A stretch of 64,000 nucleotides of DNA from Thysanoteuthis rhombus (GCA_963457665.1 OY735222.1:36099891-36163890), one strand, 5' to 3'. Shown: positions 46,569 through 58,142, counted from the first letter of the stretch. The notes: generated by a model not told the origin, from the letters alone. Program-made: numbers and translations.

Positions 46569-49320
46569 TCATCATCATCATCATCATCAATATTTTATCG
46601 TCCATCGTTGGACATAGACCTTCCCTAGGATTCGCAATACTTCTCTATCATAGGCATTGTGGAGCAAGTATTTCTAAATTTGTCAAGTTCATCTCTCCAT
46701 CTTGTATTCTGCTGGCCTTGGTTTTACATGCGGTCTCTGGAGATCCATGTTGTGAGTCGTGATGTCCATCGGTTGTCTAGCATTCTTGCAACATGACCTG
46801 CCCATTGCCATTTAAGTTTTCTGATAGATTCTAAGATGTCTCTGACTCCAGTTTTCTTCCTGATATACTGAGCTGTCTTGTGGTCTCTCCATGTGAGGCC
46901 CAGCATTATTCTTTCATGTGCACGCTGCATGCTTCTCAGTTTGTGAGTCTGTCTCTTGGTTAGATTCCATGTTTCAGCTCCATAAGTGATCATCAGGAGG
47001 ATGCATTGGTTGTATACCCTTCTTTTTAGGATTATTGAGATCATCTTGTTTTTGAAGGTTGAGCCTGATCTGCCAAAGACTTGCCATCCTAGGGTGATTC
47101 TTTGCTTGATTTCTTCTTTCTTTGTGGGTTTCATAGAGATCTGTTGTCCTAGGTACTTTCCTCAGTTTTGCATCTTCAATTTTGACAGTTATGTCTTTAT
47201 TCTCAATATGATTGTTGCACATGACTTTTGTTTTACTGAAGTTCATGTGTAGGCCGACTTTTTTGCTATCTGCGTTTAGTTCATCAAGCATTAGTTGGAG
47301 GTTGTGTAGGATCTCTGCAACAAAGACAATGTCATCTGCAAATCTGAAGTTGCTTAGATATTTGCCATCTATTTTGATTCCTCTATTCTCCCAGTCTCGG
47401 TTTCGGAAGATCATCTCAAGGCAGGCTGTGAAGAGTTTGGGTGAGCTGGTATCACCTTGCTTTACTCCTTTTTGGAGCTGGAAGGGTTTAGAGTCTTTAT
47501 GTAGCCTGATGAAGGAGTTGCTGTGATTGTATATATGTTGCAATACTTTGACGTATACAAGGTCTACACCTTGTAGAGTGATAGCCTTCAAGACCATGGG
47601 AATTTTCACTGAGTTGAATGCCTTCTTGAAATCTATAAATGCTACAACAAGTGGCATTTTGTATTCTGCTGCTTTCTCCTTCAGCTGATTTGTTGAATGG
47701 AGATGGCCCTTGTTCAAGTAGCTTCTTCTAAATTCAGCTTGTTCCCATGGTTGGTTCTGATCTAGTGTTTTAGTGATCTGGTTGGTAATGATTTTTGAGA
47801 ACAGTTTACAAATGCAGTTGTATAGGTTTATAGGCCTATAGCTGTTGAGGTCTTTGGGGTTTTCTTTTTATGTAGAAGCATTATGATAGCCATGTTCCAA
47901 TCTTTCAGGACTTTACTCTGTTTTAGACACAAGTTGAATAGAATAGCTAGTTTTTTGCTGATGATCTTACTGGCTTTTTTGAGTAGATCGATGGTGATGT
48001 TATCTAGTCCAGGGGCTATTCCATTTTTATTTGTTTAATGGCTTGTTCAACTTCCCATAATGTAACTTCTGGGAAGTTCTCGAACTGACTGTCAGTGTCT
48101 TGTGTATCCTAGTCGTTCTTTTGTTGCCTGGGTCTTGAAGAGTAGCATTCTTGGTAGAATTCTTGAGCATGTGTGACAATTCTGTTTCTGTCTGTTATTA
48201 TGTCTCCTTTTTCTTTAAGTATGTTAGTTGTTTGTTCCCATCCTATATTGAGAGCTTTGTTTATTGCTTTAAAGCTCCAACGATGATTGCTGTTGTATAC
48301 CTTCTTTTGTCTTCTCTTAGTTTCTTTTTGATTATTTTGTTAAGTTCAGTCTCCTCTATTTTTCCCATGTTGTTGGTAGTTAAAGGTTTCTGCGTTTTTC
48401 AATGAGTTTCCTAGTTTTGTCCGAGATTTTACTTATGGTCTGCGTGTTCCTTGGTTTAAACATAGTGGCAGTTTCTATTAGAGAGGTTGTTATTTTGCTG
48501 TGGAGTTCTCTGATGTGGATGTTGTTCTCTTCAATAAGGATTTTAAATATGTTTTTCAATTTTAGCTTGAAGGGTCGAGTAAGTTCATTTGGTATGTTCA
48601 GAGGTTGAGGTTTGGTGTGGAACATCTTTCTACGTTTTTTATTGGTGTTTACTCGCATCTTACCATTCTATGGTCGCTTCTTATGTTTACTTGGTTTAAA
48701 ATTCGATTATCTTTGATGGTGTCATTTTTGTCTGTTAGGACTTAGTCTATTTCGTTTTTTGGTTTCATAGTTGAGGCTCTTCCAAGTCCATTCTCTACTG
48801 GGTTTCTTTTCGAAGAATGTATTCATGATTTTGAAGTTATTTGCAGTTGCAAAGTTCACAAGATCTTTACTTCTCTCGTTGCGGCTTTTGTATCCATATT
48901 CTCCAATGCATCATTCGTTCCCTTGTCCTACCTGGTGTTAAAATCTCACATGATGACATTCAAGTATTTTTTGGTATCTTGTAATAAGGAGTTCAAGCCA
49001 TCATAGATGTTTATTTTTTCTTTGGTTGATTGCAAAATGGGAGTGTAGACTTGGATGACATTTAACTTGTACCTCTTTGAGAGTTGTATGTTGACGCTGG
49101 CTATGCGGTCAGAGATAGCTTTGAAACCTACCACATTGTCTTTGAGGTCCTTATTGATGAGGAAGCCTACTCCACTTTGTTTTATTTCCTCTCATCCATA
49201 GTTGTACAGAAGGTGTTTGCTTTTCGGCAAAGGCTTAAATAACTGTTTTAACTTTAAATTCTCATCTTGTTCTTTTCCTCAGTCTACAGCTGCTATATTT
49301 GTTTCTTTCAATGCAACAGT
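46567..49320 (-). mobile_element. RTE-type LINE, near full-length but broken
   Basis: About 2.75 kb on minus, inside the large intron of the candidate gene. Domain order: APE-type endonuclease (about 49300-48660; ISDRIASVNIQLSKRYK, then VIQVYTP; the late SDHRMV motif at about 48690-48665 is intact), linker, RT (47717-46974: FIDFKKAF, KGVKQGDTSSPKLF, catalytic FADD at residue 126-129 of that frame), and C-terminal domain (47134-46724: TYGAETWNLTKR, KWQWAGHVARM). Several stops and at least one frameshift between RT and C-terminus. The 5' end, including the start of the endonuclease, is missing. The 3' end carries the (GAT)n tail (46567-46590). Confidence 0.9.
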
Positions 49321-49937
49321 TACATATTAAGAATATCTATTAAGATAATCCAACAAAATAATTATAAATTGCGTAATATATAAATATGTATATATATATA
49401 TATATAAATGTATGTATGTATATGATCAGTTTGTAGATATATCTGACAATATGAATTCAGTTGAAAATATAGAAAGAAAACAATATTTATCCAATACGAA
49501 AACAACAACATAGAATATTGATCTATAAATGTGATCATAATCAATCTGAAACAGGTAGACAACCTTCCAATTCCGTCATTCAAAATAAACCACACCCGCA
49601 TACATACACATACACAATATCTGACCATTTCATAACCCCTAAAAAGTCCACTATTCTTTAACAAATGTTTATAAAATTCTTTATCACCTCTGCACATTGC
49701 CCCTAATTTCAATTTTTCATAATATATAAATCCATCCAAACATTACGATTTCTTAAGAATTTCAAAAGACTTGAGTTTGCCGCTGATGCATTGTGAGAAT
49801 GCAAAGCACTATTACTGAAAGTAACCAGATATTTCAAATATTGTTTCATCTGAACTTACCACTTGGGTAGAGCCAAAACGCAAAACTAGTTTAGTAGAAT
49901 GAATTTTGATTTGCTTACAATTATTGTTTTCTTCTCA
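49321..49937. other. non-coding gap between two RTE copies
   Basis: AT-rich, with a small TA patch at 49388-49406. The 125-codon minus frame (49362-49739) ends in simple sequence and is not credited. Confidence 0.4.
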
Positions 49938-50340
49938 AAAGAAGAAGAAATCAAGCGAAGAATCACACTAGGATGGCAAGCCTTTGGCAGAGCTAGCTCA
50001 ACCTTCAAAAATAAGAAGATCCCATTAATCCTAAAGAGAAGGGTGTATAACCAATGCATCCTCCCAATAGTCACTTATGGAGCTGAAACATGGAACTTAA
50101 CCAAAAGACAGACCCGTAAGCTGAGAACCATGCAACATGCACATGAAAGGATAATGCTGGGCCTCACATGGAGAGACCATAAAACAGCACAGTACATCCA
50201 GGAAAAGACAAGAGTTAAAGACATCATAGAATCCATAAAAAATCTCAAATGGCGGTGGGCTGGCCATGTTGCAAGAATGGCAGACAATCGATGGACATCA
50301 TGACTCACAACATGGATTCCCCGAGACCACATGCGCAACC
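49938..50340 (+). mobile_element. RTE LINE fragment, young and in frame
   Basis: An uninterrupted frame on plus reads EEIKRRITLGWQAFGRA, KRRVYNQCILPIVTYGAETW, RAHE-type block (here HAHERIMLGLTWRDHK), KWRWAGHVARMADNRWTS. It is nearly identical to 58143-58588 and close to 46724-47134, which lie on the opposite strand. It stops abruptly at 50340 (atgcgcaacc) without the last 100 or so codons or the 3' tail. It is therefore a deletion remnant rather than a simple 5'-truncated insertion. Confidence 0.85.
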
Positions 50341-50744
50341 AACTGTCAACTAAATTTGCTTATATATATATATGTATATATAATTACAAACACTTATCAG
50401 TATCATCTGAAAAATATAAAATATTCTAAGCCTGTAAACGAAATGATTTTAGATTATTATTAGCAAGAAGCTTTTGAGTTACCTCATGATAAGCAGTCAG
50501 AGTTGTTGGTATATCACTGAATGAAATGCCTGGTCGAGCCAAAGCTTTGGAACAAAAGCCTAGACCATCCTTTCAACTAATCACCCCAACCATACCAAGC
50601 CCTCCCCTCCTCCTCAGATGACCAACCCACCCTACTTCCAACAAATTACAGCCAAACAATATCTTGATCTTCATCCAAATTTTGGCCATTGTTAAAATGG
50701 CCTTCAGTTAAAAGATGACGAGAAAATTGGTCTAGATCTCACAA
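50341..50744. other. non-coding stretch, nothing recognised
   Basis: AT-rich, intronic to the candidate gene on minus. Confidence 0.4.
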
Positions 50745-50985
50745 ACACTCAAAACTCAACGCAAATAAAGTCTAGTGAATCATACAACGCACCAAGTTCA
50801 CTGGAGACTTCTTTCTGTCTTGCTAGACAATAGAACAACACTGAAACGACCCCTCCAGGGCACAAGCCTGGGCAAAGCATACTCTGAGATGCCCTGAACA
50901 CCCAGCTTGGCTGTAGGAGCTGCCGGGAAGATGCCATCCCATCATCTTCAGGGGGCTCCACTTCTTCCAATGATTGCCTTCTCGA
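50745..50985 (-). repeat. GC-rich island, probable dispersed repeat
   Basis: About 240 bp with sharply higher GC than its surroundings (tcccggcagctcctacagcc on minus, then ccctggaggggtcg). The sharp composition edge suggests an inserted repeat, but no second copy lies in this window and the class is unknown. Confidence 0.35.
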
Positions 50986-51014
50986 TATTAGTAATCCTAG
51001 TCTGCCCTGCCTTT

Positions 51015-51125
51015 TTTACCCATAGATGTAGGGAGAATAGATGGATTCATGCCTTTCAAGAGTATTACTATACAGTGAATGTAACCACCCCCATCACAGA
51101 TTCTATATTCAATTTACCAGGATGA
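51015..51125 (-). repeat. SINE family B copy (diverged)
   Basis: Contains atggattcatgcctttcaag and agagtattactatacagtga, matching the family tail, then a worn head region. Confidence 0.5.
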
Positions 51126-51916
51126 CATTACATCTCTTTATACACTAAGGGAGTCACAAAATGATAAAAGTGCCGACATTTACATAAGGGATATGATAAT
51201 AATAAAGAAACACTACATTGCTGGCTACTTGTTTTTGGTTGTGTAAGAGAGCATGTTGCAATGGACATCTTTATCATTGAACTTCAGACAAGAATCTTAT
51301 TCACTGCACACAAAAATAAAAAAGAAATTACAACTTCTTATATCTTCTGAAATATAATCAACGTTCAATCTTAGTTCTACACCAAAAACAAAGAACCCCA
51401 AAGATCTTGACCAGCATTTGTGTCCTAATAACAGAACTTTCTACACAAATACAACAGGAAACAGAACATTAGACCTTCATGATTACAATCATATTTTAAT
51501 TATGAGCTTCAGCCATCAGTGTAAATTATGATTATGAAATTTTAAAAAAGGAACCTAATTAGATAGATACAGAAGTACAAGAACATAAGAAGCGAATAAG
51601 CCGACTTTGAATACTTTGTTCTAATGTGTTGGATGCAGCAGTTATGGGCAAACAGAGTGGCATTGATGAGTGTCAAATTTTTATGGCCCGAGGATTTCCA
51701 AGGCAGTAAACACTTATTGATGTGTGAAGTGAATGAAGGCTTTTCTATCAAGTATGTGCCACCATAAAGGTAACTGTGGCACAAATTACGGATAGCTTTA
51801 CAAAAAGCAAAAGAAAGAATGCCTCACAACACATAATAAATCGACCTTTGTTGCATATGCAGGCAAGTTAGAGTGCCTATGCTAATAAATTTAATCGGAA
51901 TTGAACCTTGTATCAA
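51126..51916. other. non-coding stretch, nothing recognised
   Basis: AT-rich intronic sequence. The minus frame at 51542-51784 shows no recognisable motif. Confidence 0.4.
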
Positions 51917-52268
51917 TGGATAAAAGTCATCTGGTCCGGTAAGACTGGCTTTCTCCTGAATAATGTGGATGGCAAAGTTAATACGAGTTGTTATCCGAGA
52001 GGAGCAATGCCACCAGGGTGTACCTCGGGAAACCAGCTTGTGGAAGCACTTGCGAGATGTGTTGGACTAACAGGTTTGCTCTGCAAGAACCTCCACCAAG
52101 TAACTTGCAGCATTTAAAGACCTGCTGTTAAGTGCCAGGCACCAAATCCCAGTGGACACCTTTAGATATCTTAGTCCATGCCTGATTGGGTAAGAGCTGT
52201 TCTGTGGGCACAAGGAGGACCAACATCTTATTAAGCAGGTAGTCATAATATTTTGGCTCATCAGTGTA
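51917..52268 (+). mobile_element. Tc1-like DNA transposon remnant with right terminus
   Basis: Two separated pieces of a Tc1-type transposase read on plus with frameshifts: a block near 51928-52030 corresponding to the central catalytic region (NNVDGKVN, then MPPGCTSG), then after an internal deletion the C-terminal block (LQEPPPSNLQHLKTCC near 52080-52128, and RAVLWAQGGPTSY before the stop at 52232-52234). The right terminus agtcataatattttggctca and tcagtgta (ends about 52268) matches the inverted-repeat end typical of this group. The left terminus and most of the catalytic domain are lost. Confidence 0.7.
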
Positions 52269-52909
52269 CATAGTCGAGTAACAATCATTAAATCAGGTGA
52301 GTCGACGTGTAATAAATTTTGGTATCTAACTTTAGTTAGTCTGCAGTCAGAAATTATAAAAATAAAGTTGTTTTCTTAAACAACTTTTTCAAAAGATAAA
52401 GAATTAAAATGTAAAAAAATTGAACTTTAAATTAATCAGAGTCTTTCGGGATTTTTTTTAATCAAACAAGTTTTTCTTTTAAGAAAAAACTTTGAAATTA
52501 ATTTTAAAAGGCTTCAGGGCAGATCATGCCAAAATAAAATAAACTTTGTAGAGATGGATTTTTTTCTCTTTTAACTTCATAATTCGTAAGTTCTGCTTTA
52601 AGCAGATTTTTTACAGTGCAGTTTACAATAAATCATCTTGGAGTTTCTGCCAATGAAAATTCTACATAGAACTAAAAGTCTGAGTTTATCTGTTAGTGAT
52701 CTCTAAGCAGTCGAAATGGTGCATTGTAATCAGAGATATTGAAGTAAAGTACGCTTAAAATATGCTAATTTAAAGAATACAAAAAATCTGAATGATAGCG
52801 TGCATTTCACTTTCATGCTCTCTACTACCTCTATTATAATGACCGATTTGTCAAGAGATATAATTATCAAATGCTATTTATAGATTTGTCTCCCTCATTT
52901 TTTAAAAAT
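52269..52909. other. non-coding stretch, nothing recognised
   Basis: AT-rich intronic sequence without repeats that I can match. Confidence 0.4.
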
Positions 52910-53152
52910 TTATTTGCAAATGCGTAAGATATCAGCTTTTATTTTGCAGTGAGCCATTATAAAGGCAGCAAATACTCTCTTCCTCTCTTCTACACTCCAG
53001 TCTTCTGTACTTTCAACCTGATGACTCAGCTTGACATACAATCCTAACCATTTTTCGGGTCTGGGGACACTCAAAAGATTTATCACAATTTTTATGAATT
53101 AATGGTAATAGCTGCTTCACTTTACGCCATTTAAAGGAACACTACTCTTGAA
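52910..53152 (-). pseudogene. coding-looking segment with a frameshift, unrecognised
   Basis: On minus, a frame ending in TAA at 52910-52912 reads VPRPEKWLGLYVKLSHQVE, then WSVEERKRVFAAFIMAHCK and ILRICK. Just upstream (about 53150-53090) the coding-like quality switches to another frame: FKWRKVKQLLPLIHKNCDKS. Together they look like one protein segment broken by a single shift near 53090. It lies in the large intron of the candidate gene, in the same orientation, but its phase does not join the 55042-55144 exon. It could be a decayed exon, a processed fragment or an unknown transposon protein. No family recognised. Confidence 0.45.
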
Positions 53153-53846
53153 AAGCAGAGGTAACCTGTATATTCGTAAAACATTTTCATGGGGGTCAAC
53201 CAGTATATATATATAAATATTAGCTTTAGTACCAAAGAATTACAAACTTTGTTCTCTGCAAAAAGTTTATTCTTGTCTTGTTATGAGTGTCTAATTCAAT
53301 CAAATTGTATTACTCCACAAATTTTAAAGAAAGAAACAACAAGGAAATGCACCCGAGAAAGAGTCACGTTTTCACTTAGAATCAAACAATATTTCATCTA
53401 ATTGAATAAAATCTCTAAAATTTTACAAGTATATTAGCACTTGAAAAAGTCATGGTGACAAAGAGATTGCTCGTGGCAAGTAATTGTCGCTAATGTGGAT
53501 TTTAATTAAAGAAATTAATAACTAGAAGAATGCGAACAGAAATTTCTTCAGACTTTTCAATTATCAATTTTTGTAGAAATTCGAACCCCAGAAAATCATT
53601 TAATAAAAAAAAAAACTCTGTATAAGATTTAAAAAGTGAATTAATCAAAAAAAGTCAAAAAATAAAAAGCAACGATTTTGTTCTTTCCATTTCTACGTCA
53701 ATGAGCCAACTAAAATAACCTAGAGGGAGAAATTAGTTTTTCATCAAATCTCAAAAATTTGATCAAACTGTTTTTGACTTACAGTAAAAAGGCCAACGGA
53801 CAGCAAAGTTTTTGCACTGTTAAAACAGTGACTAGTTTCAAATTTT

Positions 53847-53884
<38 letters not shown>

Positions 53885-54865
53885 ATGTGAATGGATGAAT
53901 AGATAGATGGATGCATATCTGTGCGTGTATCAGGGTTTGCAAACCAGTATTGGAAAAATGGTGAGCAATACCATTACCGAGACACCAATACCAGTTTTCT
54001 GAATGTCCCTCATTAACTCTTAAACTTCAAGGCTTAAACTAAAAATGTCTCAACAAAGAGATCCAATTGAAAAGGATGTTTTTGGAAACATCTCAAATAT
54101 TTTTGAAAATATCAAAAATGAGATTTGACAAATAAAAAGAAAAAAAAAATTGTGAGTAGTGTTTACTACCTTCTTCACCTGACCATGGGCCCCTAATAAA
54201 ACCATGAAATTAAATTATGCTTATTTTTGTTGTTTGCACTAAATGAACTATTAAGCTTACTTTAAAAATGAGTCATTACAAAGAGAGAGTAAAACATATT
54301 TCATTAAAACTGTACAGCATCAATCACCAAGCAAATGGTAGAGAAACCTCTCACACTGAATACCTTCTCTCTACTGCACCCCCCTTTCTTCTTTGGCCAC
54401 AACTTTCCAATCCATATCTTCTCTCTGCTCTATGGAACATCATCTTTACTGAATTCCGTACCCGACTCAACAATTCCCCAAAACACAAAGCAATCCTCAC
54501 ACATACATTCTTGTTTGTCATCCTTCGGAGTTTGGCTGTGCCCCCGCCCCATTTGCCAGATCGTTGCTAGCTAGATGATCCAGTTGTACCCCCCCCATTG
54601 GGGAAATCCTGGGGACACACCTGATCCTATGCCATGCTTCTGCTCATTTTACTAAGCTTTAGCTAAAAGCTTGTAAGGGAAGAAAAACAGTGAATGATAT
54701 ATTGAATGTTGCCAAGTAGGCAACAAGAATTTCTAAAAAGCTTACATGTGAAGGCAATCAGTTTCTACAAAAGGTCCTGTCAATGCAGCATAATGAAGAA
54801 AAAAATAAAACTAAAAACCAATATTGAGAATTGTCATCGGTAATTTACCTGTATTGATCAGTGTG
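53153..54865. other. non-coding stretch with (TA)n
   Basis: (TA)n at about 53850-53881. The plus frames at 54268-54574 (up to 100 codons) are Pro/Leu-rich in a CT-biased patch and have no recognised motif. Confidence 0.4.
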
Positions 54866-54866
54866 A

Positions 54867-54908
<42 letters not shown>

Positions 54909-55030
54909 TTTTATGAATGCGTAGTATTATTTGAAGCTCTATTTGAAATGACCTCCTGTTGATACATGGAAAATGAATCACTTGGCATAGACAGCATAGA
55001 TAGAATAAACAATTAAAGAAAAATGGGGCT
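54866..55030 (-). repeat. SINE family F, copy 2 (head missing)
   Basis: Matches 46400-46487: aatggggctg, aataaacaattaaagaaa and atcacttggca occur in the same order. The 3' end carries (AC)n(AT)n (about 54868-54908), paralleling the AT tail of copy 1. Its 5' edge stops about 10 nt from the splice donor of the 55042-55144 exon. Confidence 0.65.
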
Positions 55031-55041
55031 GTTAATTTTAC

Positions 55042-55144
55042 CTTGCATACTCCTTTCTGAAGCAGCATCTCTCCAGGCAACATCAGGTTTGAAGGAGGTG
55101 AGGGCTGACTTTCGGTAAACGACTTCTACCTCTTGTGGGCACTC
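55042..55144 (-). CDS. internal exon of the same unrecognised gene
   Basis: 103 bp on minus bounded by acceptor tttttcag (55145-55152) and donor caag/gtaaaatt (55041). It starts in phase 0, ends in phase 1, and joins the 46202 acceptor in frame, forming a Glu codon across the junction. It encodes 34 residues: ECPQEVEVVYRKSALTSF, then KPDVAWRDAASERSMQ. No stop, balanced composition. The in-phase join is the main evidence that this and the 45595-46202 exon belong to one gene. Confidence 0.65.
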
Positions 55145-55237
55145 CTGAAAAAATTTGAAAGAAAATTAATTTTTCTGTTCAAACAAAGAGAGGAAAGAGA
55201 AAATGATATATGATGATGATGATGTTAGACCAGCCAT

Positions 55238-55268
<31 letters not shown>

Positions 55269-56334
55269 CATCATCAGCAGCAGTATTAAACTAAAGAGTT
55301 GAAAAGGCAGAGTAGTAGTAGAGGTGATGTTGTGTTATATCAGTGTTTCTTGAACGCGGTGACTGAAATTATTACGAGAGGGGGATAAAACATAAATGGT
55401 AAATGACTTGATTCACTCTGATATTTATATCTAAGAAAGAGCATTGCCCTCAGAGTGGTAAGTAAGCTCTTATTTCTATTTGATGGCAATGATGCTGAAA
55501 ATTTGATGTCTTTCCTCCCTGCCTTTGATTTTTTTTATTTCAAAGTAAAAGGACATTTCCCAAATTCACTCTGATATAACCTTATATGAGAGACCAGACA
55601 AACTCATGACACAAAATGAATTAGACAAAGTCATATATAAGAATGAGCAAAAAAAAAAATGAAAAACATGGGAAAATCTAGTCATGGATGAATGGAAATT
55701 GGGGATAAAGACCCAAGGTTGAATGACACAGAAATAGTTTTAAAGGGACATTTAGACCAATCAATAGGTGTGGTTGGGGAAATAACCTCGACTTCTCCAT
55801 TTATGGTGGTTTATAGATCAGAACAATGTAGATTCAGGTTGTAATTTATAACTGTAGAATGAATCTATGCTGTTTGAATCTTCGAAGAATAGTTTTTAAA
55901 AAATGTGCGAGCAAAAAAGAGGATTCCAATTTACAACTCTGGGGAGATTACTGGACATGACATACATTTAAAAAAGGCCTGAGAATACAACAACATGAAT
56001 AAGGACACAACCCTGGATAATTCATGGAATATCAATATTTCATCACAAAACCAGGAAACCCAACCGCACCCTTCCCTCAACTTTAAAACCTTCTTATGTA
56101 CAGAAACAACATTGTGATTATTTTTCTCTGACAGTTTTGAAAAAAATACTCACTGATTTTCATATTTGTGGGAACAAAATTTTGCCACTGATTATTTTAC
56201 TTCAAAATTATTTGCATATTTGTAACAGAAGAGATAAGAAGAGCCACAAAAAGAAAATTGGGAATGTTTTTATGGCTTGACATATTTGTTTTCTCTTTAG
56301 AAATATGACATGAAATCAACATTAAAATATTCAC
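55145..56334. other. intronic stretch with (ATT)n
   Basis: (ATT)n at about 55239-55269 and a short GAT run at 55215-55226. I found no exon-like segment that keeps phase, except the weak one listed at 56335-56455. Confidence 0.4.
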
Positions 56335-56455
56335 AGACATCTGGTTTGTGGAGTCAGAATTGATGACAAAAACTTCCCTGTATTCCTTGACTCCAACAGA
56401 GTAGTCAAAAATAAATACCTCCTTCTTGAAAAGCCCTACTTCTATTGGGAAATTC
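56335..56455 (-). CDS. possible further upstream exon of the unrecognised gene
   Basis: On minus, acceptor agatttttcag (56456-56466), then 121 bp to a weak donor TCT/GTGAAT at 56334. It begins in phase 2 and ends in phase 0, as needed for the next exon. The 40 residues (EVGLFKKEVFIFDYSVGVKE, then YREVFVINSDSTNQMS) alternate like beta strands and resemble an ASH/MSP-type immunoglobulin fold in pattern only. The frame stays open past the donor to 56197, so the end is uncertain. Confidence 0.35.
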
Positions 56456-57529
56456 CTGAAAAATCTTTTCTCAATTTTAATAACCAATTAAAATTATACT
56501 CAACTAGTTCAATTTAGGAGATAACCGTTAACGCTGACTTATGAAGCTGCTGCTACTTCTGAAACACAAATTATACCAATGATTTTAAGCTTTTACAATA
56601 CTTTCCAGAACTCATTTACATGAGTTTACATGGAATTACACTATTAAACAGAAGGAAAAATTATTACTACTAGTTGTTAATGTGTATTCTTTTTAGTTTT
56701 ATAAATATGATGAAAATGTTTATTATTTTTTTTGTTGATAATTGCTCTACCAACATTAACCCGAACCCGAACCCAAGATTAGATAAAACAGGTACGTCAA
56801 AAGTGAAACGAGAATGCACAGAATAGGTTAGTGTTGGATGGGTCGGTGCTCTGTCTAATCTAAGTAGTAAATTCTTGCTGGGAGACAGACATGAAATATT
56901 TAGCAACGAACGATGAAAAATTCAAACTTTTCCAACAGCTAAAACAAAGTCCCCAGACCAACTAAAATTGCTGCAAATTTAGATGAGTATTGTTGAATTT
57001 TCTGAATTTATTTATTCATTTCCTCATTGTTTTGTGATATTCTCCAATGGCTTGCCCATTCATCCAACTCTGTATTACCTGATTGTAATGTCCCTTGCCT
57101 CAAACCGTTGGTCAAAAAATAGCAAAAAAATCTGAGTGTGCACCAATTCCGTATATTTCAATGAACGCCTAAATACCGCCCCCCCCGAAATTAACCAAAA
57201 TTTGGACCCCCCCCCCCAAAGCCAGAATAGGTTAGCAGCAACATAAGTCAGTGTTTTCATTAACCTCCCTTTGAAAAATTGAACTCGTTGAATATAATTG
57301 AGTATATGAACCTAAAGCAAATATCTACTCTTGAAATGTGATCAATTCCACTTTTATATTCATAATTAATCTGAAAGATAAAAACTTAGAAGCATTCATC
57401 AAAATGTGCCCAGAAAAATCATTCTGATATCATTGTTCTCCTTCATAATTATAGATTTTTGGCTACTTACTATTTATATGCCTGAATTTGCTTTATTTTG
57501 CAACTTTACTTAATTTACAGCAGTGTGGG
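56456..57529. other. non-coding stretch, nothing recognised
   Basis: No in-phase upstream exon found. C-runs at 57180-57220 create poly-Gly on minus. The minus frames here have no motif. Confidence 0.4.
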
Positions 57530-57645
57530 TTGGAAATGGAGAATAAGCTTTCAGTGGGAGCCAAACTCGTTGCCCTCATTGCTGGAGGTAGGCCAGGTCA
57601 GCTGCTCTCACAAGCTGAGCAACAAAAACTAGTTAGCTTGTAGAA
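57530..57645 (-). repeat. SINE family E copy
   Basis: Shares gagaataagctttcagtggg with gaagaataaactctcagtga at 34701, followed by an actcgtt/actcgaa block and a gtgagagcagctgacctgg-type head on minus. Confidence 0.5.
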
Positions 57646-57748
57646 GTCCAAATTACACTTACCTTCAATCCTGATCTCTTACTACCATGTTGGTTTATGA
57701 ACTGATAGTATTCGTAAAGCAATTATTGTATTACACAAAGTATTTTAT

Positions 57749-57965
57749 TAATCATTGCTACCCACAATAGACAGTTTTAAACACTGTTGTTGGGTTTAGG
57801 TTATTCAAGAGTTCTGACATTTATATGTATCTATCTGTATAGCTAGACTTCAACCAACCCTTATTGTTCACAGTAGAAACTTGAAATTTTACCATAGATA
57901 CCCCTCAATGGTTGGGCGAAATATTTTTAGAAGATTCCTCTCAAACATAGGTTCTTTTTTGAGGG
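57749..57965 (+). repeat. unclassified dispersed repeat (family C), copy 1
   Basis: About 215 bp matching 62274-62490 in the same orientation: gctacccacaatagacag, tgttgttgggtttaggttat, then a gtagaaacttgaaattttac block and a ctcaatggttgggcgaa block. No coding or tRNA-like head seen. Confidence 0.65.
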
Positions 57966-58142
57966 GTTCTATTTAGAATGAAAGAGGTCTTTTTTTTTTC
58001 AAGGTTTTTTAATCATCGGTTAATGATTCTAATGATACTGGTCGTATTTCCATCAAAGAGACTTGATTCCACTAGCACCTTAATCACTGCTTAACTCTTT
58101 ATCATCTATTTTGGATTATTATTTACCTTAATTTTAATCTTC

